DNA of 64,000 nt, from NCBI GenBank assembly GCA_035578175.1, contig JAQMRL010000002.1, positions 130,760,171 to 130,824,170 on the forward strand, read 5' to 3'. Source of the DNA: Catonia carolina. Taxonomy: Eukaryota; Arthropoda; Insecta; Hemiptera; Achilidae. Made by a program: the position numbers and the translations under genes. Positions 56,180 through 64,000 of this stretch are shown in pieces. The notes beneath the pieces were generated by a model, which did no database searches, was not told where the DNA came from, and was given only the letters and a program-made list of their open reading frames with translations. Positions within the stretch are counted from its first letter, which is position 1, and the number at the start of each line of letters is the position of its first letter.

Positions 56180-57218
56180 TTAACCCTTTTACCCCGACGA
56201 TCCGATAAATCGTATTCTGTTTTTTCGCCGTATAAGATGACGATCCGATCCGTCGGATTTTTTTTAAATCGTGTTGAATATATTATTTTAAATTATTTAT
56301 GGCTTTTTTTAATATCAAAATGTCAGAAAACATATAAATTTTATTAATTTTAACTCTAAACATTTAATTTTGTCACGTTTGTTTGATAAAAACACATTTT
56401 AAATTGAGTTGGCTACACTGTGTTGTTTCACAAAGTTGCGTACGCACAGCTGTTTAGTGCGGCATTGTTGGCCACGTGCTGCTTAGTAGTAGATTATTTT
56501 TGTTTGTATTATTCTTATTTTAATTGTGTTTTTTAGTACTTATATCATTAAGTGTTTAATTTATTCTTATTTTAATTGTGTTTTTAGTACTTTATAGCCC
56601 GTGTTGTATTCGTCGTGTATTCAGTGTTGCGAGGTTATACCGGTACGGCAATGTTAATTTAAGTTAAATTAAGTTAGGGTAGTGTTTATAAAAAAAAAGA
56701 CTAAAGAAATTCAATTATCAACTATCATCAAAAACTCTCATGAAGTCGGATACCATGTCAATGAAGTAAGTAAATAATTAACTCTTTTTTTTACTCCATC
56801 AGTAGAGGCGTGCATGAGATTACAAAATGTTAAATAAAAAATTTTTTTTTTAACATTTTATTTTGAAATTTTGGGGTTCTTTGTAAAATTAATTTTTCTT
56901 TTCAGTAGAATAAATGGCTATTCCAGTAGTAATTTTTTTAATGACGTTCTGTGACCATAAACTTAATCTTTCGTCATTTCAGTTTTCTTTTTCCAAATTT
57001 ATTTAATTGTAAAATACACAAACTGGACAATTTTGGCTACTTCATTTTATATAATATAAATTACAATTTATTCCTAACAAAACAAAAAAAAAATCATGCA
57101 ATTATACTGAATAGTAATCGAAATATGGGTTTTTATAAAAATCATTACAAATGTACCGATAACACCTTCGTCCTCAACTGCTGAAAAATTAGAAAAATTC
57201 CCGGGGTAAAAGGGTTAA
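56180..57218. mobile_element. piggyBac-type element, 1.04 kb
   Basis: TTAACCCTTTTACCCCG at 56180 and CGGGGTAAAAGGGTTAA ending at 57218 are perfect 17-bp inverted ends including TTAA. ACGATCCGATAAATCG and GACGATCCGATCCGTCGG near the left end are subterminal repeats. No convincing transposase is seen; the frame at 56951-57184 is not recognised. Confidence 0.85.
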
Positions 57219-57334
57219 ATCTCAAAATTTCACACAGAGCAATAAATTATTTAAAAAAGGATTCCAAAAACCAAGATACACAATATATGTTATGAAATGT
57301 TTTATTTTAAAACATAAAAATAAACAGAGTTTTA

Positions 57335-60300
57335 TTAAGCTTTAACGGCAAACTTTCTTGGTGGGAATGCCTGCTTCTTTCTGATTTCTTTCATTGTTTT
57401 CAAACTTTGTTGGTGTGGTGTCAACCGCCTTCTAATTGCTCTGGTCTTCTTTGGCCTCAAGTCTAATGGTTTGAATTTCTTATTCTACAAAACACAAAAA
57501 TTTCAAATAACTAGTTATTTTTTTTCATGAAATATTTTAATTTAATTTACATGAATTATAAATTTAAATGTAAAAAAACTAAAGGTTTCATTAACTTTTT
57601 TATCGTTTGTTCAATTTTCCTTCTATTATTCTGTTTTCTTTTAATTAGATGTTTCAATGGATCCACCAGAGTATAAAACACAAAAATTCATAAGTTTTCA
57701 TCAAATCCTTTTCAGAAGAGGTTTAAAACTTGCCCAGTATTATAAGATTTGAGATAAAATAACTTAAAAAGCATTTAATAAAATCATTTCAATTTTTTTT
57801 TTTTACATACTGTGATAATGATGAATCCACCAAACAAGCAATACAAGGTTAGTGAAACCTTACCAGCTAGTACTTTAACATTTGGATTAACACTTTTACT
57901 GCACACCACACACACCATGGAAGGCTTCTATATTTTTGCCACTGTAAAAATCTATAAACATTATTTTAATATGTAGTTAATTTTTAGTCACAACACGAAA
58001 CAAAATTGAAGGGTAAAAGTCGCATATTTTCGTAAAAACTCTTTGAGCTTTGCTTTTGAGCTGGCGAGCAAACCTAAGAACAAATGGTGTAAGGGGAATA
58101 AGCACTGTGTTACTCATATTGTATAAGTGGCAGCAAAACCTTGAAACCATATTTTAAAATTTAGTTAATTTTTGGTCACAACACGAAGTAAAATTGAAAA
58201 GGGTAAAAGTCGCATATTTTCATAAAACCTCGAGCTTTGCTTTGGGGCTCGCAAGCAAACCTAAGAACAAATGGTGTAAGGGGAATAAGCACTCTGTTGC
58301 TCATATTGTATAAGTGGCAGTCATATTGTAGTTAGAATTCTACCAAATCAGATGAGAACAGGTACTGCAAATGAATAATGACCATATTTCATTTTGCAGT
58401 ACCTTCTTTACTTGAGCCATCAATAACCAGTTTTATTTATAGGTAAGGGAGCATAGGAAAACAAATTACCAACTGAAGCTAAACTAGGCTCTATAGAAGA
58501 AAATTATTGAAATGAAAGTTGTAGATTGTTTTAATTTCCTAAACAATTCAGTCGTAAAATGTATACTAAGGCTAAAATAAAGGCTAAGCGTAAAATGTAT
58601 ACTAATATTAAAATATCACGTACTTTACAAATTTTGATGAGCAAAATACAAAAAAATCAGACACTTAACTAAGCATTGTCAAAAAAATGTTTAAAATAAG
58701 GTTGTAGGTTTTTGTAATTTTCTACAACTTTAATTTCATAAATTTTTGCCCTAAATTGCATAAAAGGGCACAATCTAATAAAAAAAAACCCCCATTTTTA
58801 CCATGAGAGCACAAAAATGAAGTAAATGAGGCAATTAAAAGAAAAATTGCATGAATATAAACTTCCAGTTGGCTAATTTTATAGAAAATCTTCGTGTCTA
58901 GTCCCATAGTGGTACAAAACTTAAGTTCCAACTTTTAACTTCGTACATTATTTCGTTTTCGATCATTTTTCCACACGGACACAGACCAATCACTAAAAAC
59001 ATGTTTTTTGAGTTCAGGGGGCCTGAAATGTGTATTTCCGGTTCTCACAAAATGGTGTCAAACAGTATGAAATGTAAATGCATTTTACTTAATATTGGTG
59101 ATAATATTAAAATAATTGAAAAGTTAGAATCTTTGGTATCAACTAAGCCAATAATGAGTGAATACGGAATTGGGAAGACGAATAATTAGCAATATAAAAA
59201 AAAATTGGGAAAAATACAATCATTATTTTTAAAATTTGAGTGCAGTACTATACCCACTCTCATTCAAACAGAATTCGTAGATCAATAATGTAAATACTTC
59301 AGGAATGAAAACCCTGCATTATCATTCCTCAGTTATCCGATGAAAAGTCCGCCCCATAGAGTCGAATACTTGAGGGATACTATTTATTTAGCACCACCAA
59401 TTTTAAAAAATGTTTAACATTAAATTTAATCTCTGTAGGAAAATTAACAAAAACAACATTTTCTAACAAAAGTACAGTAGTTGGTGCCTAACCTTGCACA
59501 CCCTGTACCTCACTTCGCCAAACAATATCATGCCTTCACAATAATATTATACTAGCTCATGCTCCGCAAATATATACATCTTGCAGAGCATGAACTAGTA
59601 CAGAGTGATTTTTTTTAGTCCTATCAACCAATTGTTAATGTCTGGTAATTTTTTTTTAAGAAAGGGAAATTTTGTTTTGCGACACAAAGTTGGTAGTCCT
59701 ACTCAACCGGTATAGATACGGCAGTGTGAGTTGATTCTCCTTGAGCTGTGTAAAATTTTTGCAGTTTCCGGTCATGTTACGAACAGAATGTCTTTTACTT
59801 TAGAATGGGTTTTCGTTCTTGAACAATATTTTGCTACGAGAGTGTAAAAGAATCATTCAAATTAAATTTGTAGGTGTTTCTCCACCGGAAAATAAAATTC
59901 AATTTCCAGGCTAACAAACCGATTTCGAGAGACAAGTAGTGTTTGTGACAGAAAATGTAGTGGTCGACCAACTCTCTTGACACATGACGTTTTAGAGAAT
60001 GCGAAAACACTTCCTGTCACTCGAAATCGGATTTGTTAGCTTAAAAATTGACATTTTTTCTGGTGGAGTAACATCAACAAATGTAATTTGAAATGATTCT
60101 TTTACAATCGCGTACAATTTTGTAGCAAAATTGTTCATAAATGAAAACCCGTTTTTTAAGGGTAAAAGACATTCTGTTCACAACACGACCGGAAATGGCA
60201 TAAAAGTTTACACAGCTCAAGGCGAATCAACTCACACTGCCATATCTATACCGATTGAGTAGGGCTACCAACTGTGTGTCACAAAACAAAATTTCCCTTT

Positions 60301-61516
60301 CTTAGAAAAAAAATTACCAGACATTAACAATAATTGTTAAGAGTGATATTTTTAGTCCTGCTACCTAATTATTAGGTAGCAGGACTAAAAAAATCACTCT
60401 GTTAAATGTTATTGGGAAGGAATGATATTTTTGGATGGAGTGAGATACAGGGAGCAATTTCACAAGTGCACAGTTAGGCGCCGGCTGCTGTTAACGCCAC
60501 TTCATACTGACAAAATAGATCCGTAAATCCCGCCTTGTTGATATTTCAAATTTACTTGATGCTTCCTATGACCTAACCGATCACGTCATTTTCTCCCTCT
60601 ACATCCTTGCATTTCCGCCTTCCTCATTGCTCATTGTTGGTTCAGCATTCATAATGAATGGATGCGCGCTTTTCTGATGCGTGTAACGCATGGCGTTGGG
60701 ACGCTACCACGCTACCAGCTTTACAATCTCGTTTCGTTCTTACATTTCGTTTCGCTCGCTATGAACTCAATTCGTTTGTTCCTGACTAATTTTGTGAATT
60801 ATTATATTCAGTTGCTCATGTCAATATATTGTGAACTTTTTCGTTTGTTATTTGCTTCATGTGGTGTCTGTTAGTGCTATCCAGCACGCGCTGTCTACAA
60901 TTGTGAATTCTCAATACTGGATTAAAGGTAAGTGCGCACTTGTTTATTATGTATTGTTGACCAATAATGTGTGTTCCCATGTAATGTCATGTCCTTTAAC
61001 TCTCGTTTCCTACCTATTTTGTCAGTTTTTCTTCACCGCTTGTTTAACCATTTCGTTCAATCACTCAGTCGTTTAGTTGTGGCTGGCAACTACCAAATGC
61101 AACCAGCCTGGTCCTCCAGTTTAAATTGTTTAATCGCCTATTTATTAACGTTAGAAAATTATTCTTCTCGATTATTCTTTATTGTGTTCTACAACAACGT
61201 ATATGCTTTAACAGCTGCAGTTAACAACCACTTTTATAAGAAACACTCTTAAATAGGCCAAATTAGAATGTTGAAAAGTTCACTCACTAGAAAGATTGAA
61301 GTAAACACGGCAAATTTTTAACTATTATAATTTGCTTGTCCATTTCTATTAGCGATTCATAAATTAAAATTGGAACTAACAGCATTACAATCATTTGAAT
61401 TAATATAGCCTATTAATAGAAAATAAATTCTTACCCTGTACAATTTCCTCAAGTTCTCCTTCTGTTTCTGGTGCATAACAATGTAAACTCTGGCAATAGC
61501 TTTTCGCACAACACGG
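57335..61516 (-). CDS. RpL35: ribosomal protein L35 (uL29), last two exons
   Basis: Structural protein of the cytosolic 60S subunit, near the polypeptide exit tunnel. Exon 61435-61516 codes [27 protein letters not shown] after one phase-2 base. It has a strong acceptor (TTTGTATTGTTTGCAG) and donor (GTAAGAAT). Exon 57335-57484 (acceptor GTGTTTTGTAG) codes [49 protein letters not shown] and stop TAA. The 76 codons match the C-terminal two thirds of L35, total about 123 residues. The first ~46 residues (through the KVTGGAASKLSKI region) lie right of the window. The upstream exon is hidden in an alternative frame of a longer Cys-rich open frame on the same strand. AATAAA overlaps the stop (57331-57336), with another at about 57302. 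Confidence 0.95.
57650..57850. mobile_element. fold-back (GGATCC) repeat copy in the RpL35 intron
   Basis: Left CAATGGATCCACCAGAGTAT, right TGATAATGATGAATCCACCA; the inverted halves are shorter and more diverged than elsewhere. Confidence 0.45.
57955..58330. repeat. tandem duplication, unit 187 bp
   Basis: GTAAGGGGAATAAGCACT occurs at about 58089 and again 187 bp later. Both units hold AGTCACAACACGAA/GGTCACAACACGAA, AAAAGTCGCATATTTTC and ACCTAAGAACAAATGG, with few differences. Confidence 0.8.
58470..59045 (-). mobile_element. HINE-like element, diverged copy 4
   Basis: Keeps CTAAACTAGGCTCTATAG, GTTGTAGATT, a second GTTGTAGG unit, and CACTAAAAACATGTTTTTTG, AGTTCAGGGGGCCTGAAA. Terminal repeats are lost and the microsatellite is reduced to ACACGGACACAGA. 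The oldest copy. Confidence 0.6.
59600..60402. mobile_element. fold-back element made of inverted mariner 5' ends
   Basis: Ends CAGAGTGATT / AATCACTCTG. Arms of about 370 bp are inverted about a centre near 59990. In the left arm the + strand reads [17 protein letters not shown] and [30 protein letters not shown]. The right arm on the - strand reads [15 protein letters not shown]. Both resemble the N-terminal helix-turn-helix of the same mariner type as at 1-564. Stops in both arms make it non-coding. It lies in the RpL35 intron. Confidence 0.7.
60340..60400. repeat. near-perfect hairpin, 30-bp arms
   Basis: Arms 60340-60369 and 60371-60400 pair at 29 of 30 positions around one base. Both arms are copies of the terminal sequence of the surrounding fold-back element (AGAGTGAT...TTAGTCC). 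Confidence 0.92.
60480..61260 (+). other. unassigned GC-richer segment with a donor-like site
   Basis: Segment inside the RpL35 intron, richer in CpG (GGATGCGCGCTTTTCTGATG, TAACGCATGGCGTTGGGACG). It ends in GGATTAAAG followed by GTAAGTGCG at about 60929, a consensus-like splice donor on the + strand. No recognisable protein; short frames up to 93 codons overlap. It could be the 5' end of an unrecognised transposon or transcript. Confidence 0.3.
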
Positions 61517-62094
61517 CTGCAAACAATACAAAAAGTTTATTATTTTTTTTAATTCTTCAGAGACAACCAAAAATTTTATACACTTTAAATTGCATTGTCC
61601 AAGGCAATTTTGGTAAATAGCCAATCTTTTACAACTGTCGCCTGATCCCAAATTTTGTTTTTTTTCCGATGATTGATTACAATATTTCATTGTTTTATTT
61701 TATGGCAAATAAAGTAATACAAATACAGTAATAAAGTAAATACAAACTGTGGTGAAGTTCCAACCCACCATTTGAAATTGGACAATAACTAGTTTGGTGG
61801 AGGAGAGAATAAGAAGAACTACATACCATGCGTTGTATTTAACAGTGATTATATGCCAGTTACCTACTTTCCTGTAAACATTATGTCACCTTCACTCACA
61901 CTGTTTTGTTCTCATAGTGCAATTTTTATTTTCATTAATTTTAATTATTTATCCTTAACCCATTGTCAGTTTTATTAATTGTTCAAAGTTGATGATATTT
62001 TGACTTATTTATTTATATTATATTTATTTATTAAGTGATAATGCCTACATAAACCTTGGGCTTGTGCGTAGGTGATCATATGTGGTGATTTACA

Positions 62095-62190
62095 GATGAA
62101 AAAAATGCCAGACCTGACCGAGAATCGAACCCGGGACCCCGGCATAGTAGCCAGTTGCGCTGACAACTAAACCACGGGCCGGCCCGTGGT
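62095..62190 (-). mobile_element. tRNA-derived SINE head, family S2
   Basis: On the - strand GGCCGGCCCGTGGTTTAGTT, GTCAGCGCAACTGG and GGGTCCCGGGTTCGATTCTC (B box), then CAGGTCTGGCATTTTTTTC. Little body beyond this remains. Confidence 0.78.
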
Positions 62191-62354
62191 GTACTTTATA
62201 TAGGTTAAGTAAATAAAGTAGTAACAAATTATATTTAACTAGTGTGGAAAACAAATCTCAATACATTTTAAAAATGTGAATTTCCATTAATAAGTGTTGT
62301 TAATTTTTAACTTGGAACAGAACTTGCACTCTACTACTATTTTCATAACCTATT

Positions 62355-62560
62355 ATACTCATTTCAGTGGATCCACCACCATCAGAGTACGCAAAATATA
62401 ACTTAAAAACTTTAGTTCCAAATGATATGTTGTTAAAAGATAGATGACAGAAGATGCCACATATTCCTTTTTGTAAGTTTTAAAGTCTCAAATTAGTGTG
62501 CTCTGATTTTGGTGGATAAGGATCATGGCAACTAAAAACGTCTGTGAAATATTCAAATAT
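62355..62560. mobile_element. fold-back (GGATCC) repeat copy
   Basis: Left CAGTGGATCCACCACCATCA, GAGTACGCAAAATATAA; right GTGTGCTCTGATTTTGGTGG, with GATGACAGAAGATGCC in the centre. Confidence 0.55.
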
Positions 62561-62654
62561 TCATTTATTAATATAAACTATGTTAGTTTTCAAAGTACAT
62601 GAAATAACCTCAGATTCGCATTTAGCATGCGTAAATATATAAAGAAACATTTAA

Positions 62655-63407
62655 AAATCTGGTGTGAAACACTCACACAACTTTCTCTTGCCAGTGCAAA
62701 TAATTAACAATAAACCTAACATTAGAAATAAACAAAAAAACTAACCTCAATAAACATAACCTAATTTTAATCATATATGAAAGACGCAAAATGAAAATCA
62801 ATGTCAGTTAGCCTTAAAAATATGGACTATCACTCTTTCACGCTAAGCTATGCTCTGTAGAGAAAAATTCTCTAAATAAAAGTTGTAGATTTTTTAATTT
62901 TCTATAAATTCGTTTATATACACTTTTGCCATAAAATGCATACTAAGGTCGAAATCTTAAAAAAATTGTTTTTTCACACGTTTTCATGAGAAAAAACAGA
63001 AAATCGCTAATTACCGCTAAACTAAGCGTTATACAAAAAAATGTTTGAAATAAAAGTTGTAGAATTTTAAATTCTCTACATTTTTTTATATAAATTTTTG
63101 CACTATAATACATATTAAAGCTGTAATCTTAAAAAAAAAACACTTTTTTCATAAAAACAGCCTCACCAAGAATTTCAGAAAACATGGCACCTACCGTATC
63201 TTGTAGAAAATAAAAAATGAGTAAACCAAGCAATTTTAAAAAAAAATGTAAAACCAGTGTTTTTAGAAAATCACAAAAAAGTGAAAAATTACACGAATAA
63301 TATACTACTTCCGGTTGACCGATTTTGATGAAAATGTTCGTGTCGGGTCCGGTAGTGGTATGTAACTTAAGTTTCAAGTTCGTACGATGTTCCATTCTTG
63401 AGATATT
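62655..63407 (-). mobile_element. HINE-like element, copy 5, 5' part missing
   Basis: Left edge AAATCTGGTGTGAAACACTC, ACAC, then ACTTTCTCTTGCC. It runs through both core units to GGTATGTAACTTAAGTTTCA and stops at GAGATATT, exactly before the microsatellite position of copies 1 and 2. The far subterminal repeat is absent. Confidence 0.75.
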
Positions 63408-64000
63408 TCACATTGGCGGGATACAAAGTACAGTCTCCCCTTAATTGAATTAATTATACTCAATACCCCAATAAAAATAAAATTTGCAGAAGAAATCTAG
63501 CTAATAACAGCCAATGTCGGATGAGACGTTGTCTGTTTGCTAAGTCACACTCTGTTCCACTGAACTCCAGCTGACTTTTTGTTAGGCTGTCATCCACAAC
63601 ATCACAATGCAGGATACGATAAACAAAAGTCAATTGGTTCTGTGCTGTGATCTAGGTCACTATGCTCAGCCTCATCTCTAATTCGTTAAGGTATAACTTA
63701 TCTGTTTAATAATATTAGTAATAACATTGCTGGTTAGTTATAGATACTGGTCACGAGTTTGCCTTTTGCATATGTGTGGGCTGTGATGAAGGGAAATGAT
63801 ATATTTGCAGTGCTGCCAACCTCAACAGTCCGACACTACTCGTACATTTCACTACCGTGCAGTTTCTAGATACATTTTGTAAGCTGTGGTTTATTCCGAG
63901 AAAATGTTTTCTTCATAAACCTTATAAGAAATAAATATGACCTGTAATATTGCCTATAAACAGCTTAATTAAATGACTAAAAATATTTGATTTAGGCTAC
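63408..64000. other. no gene seen; possible pogo-like left terminus
   Basis: TACAGTCTCCCCTTAATTGA at about 63430 resembles a pogo/Tigger end, but no partner lies within the window. No RpL35 5' exon was found up to 64000. Confidence 0.35.

Noticed and set aside
61400..61690. 96-codon Cys-rich frame as a secreted or toxin-like peptide
   Set aside because: It overlaps the RpL35 exon in another frame, runs across a good splice acceptor and donor, and has no signal peptide.

Overview
This is an AT-rich (roughly 30% G+C by eye) piece of an animal nuclear genome, almost certainly an insect. Introns of 0.1 to 7 kb have GT-AG borders, and DNA transposons, non-LTR retrotransposons and tRNA-derived SINEs are very dense. 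The transposon types (mariner with hemipteran-type transposases, piggyBac, hAT, pogo/Tigger, Helitron/Helentron, ISL2EU) and the large introns suggest a hemimetabolous insect, possibly a hemipteran. The species cannot be told from the sequence.

Four host genes are recognisable. (1) Tyrosine aminotransferase (TAT), + strand, 10 exons from 2945 to 19556; its 5' exon(s) lie to the left of the window. (2) The 26S proteasome regulatory subunit RPN3/PSMD3, - strand, one coding exon at 24198-25697 with a 5'UTR intron acceptor just upstream. (3) A 1-Cys peroxiredoxin (PRDX6 type), + strand, five exons from 31303 to 50458, complete at 220 residues. (4) Ribosomal protein L35 (RpL35), - strand, with its last two exons at 61435-61516 and 57335-57484; the 5' exons lie to the right of the window. 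These are unrelated housekeeping or metabolic genes with no operon-like logic.

Most of the rest is transposon-derived. 0-20 kb: TAT introns carry a mariner transposase 3' half, an MITE, LINE fragments, a TTAA-flanked piggyBac remnant with another element nested in it, two near-identical copies of a Helentron-type (HINE-like) element, SINEs and a composite fold-back repeat. 20-31 kb: a deleted mariner, a SINE, local direct and inverted repeats, RPN3 and further TIR elements. 31-50 kb: peroxiredoxin introns carry several LINE fragments, an ISL2EU/Harbinger-like element (THAP exon, DDE transposase, remnant of a second ORF), SINEs, a 930-bp Helitron with both ends intact and an internally deleted mariner. 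50-57 kb: an intergenic transposon cluster with pogo/Tigger MITEs, a hAT element with a perfect 8-bp target duplication, three TTAA-flanked piggyBac-type elements (one nested inside a SINE that is nested inside another) and a short LINE derivative. 57-64 kb: the RpL35 intron and upstream region, with a tandem duplication, a large inverted-repeat element built from mariner 5' ends, and more HINE and SINE copies.

I found no evidence of a new multi-gene system. The most interesting material is the structure of the mobile elements: the HINE-like family, the Helitron abutting a splice acceptor, the ISL2EU element with its second-ORF remnant, the three-level piggyBac/SINE nest, and several near-perfect palindromes.
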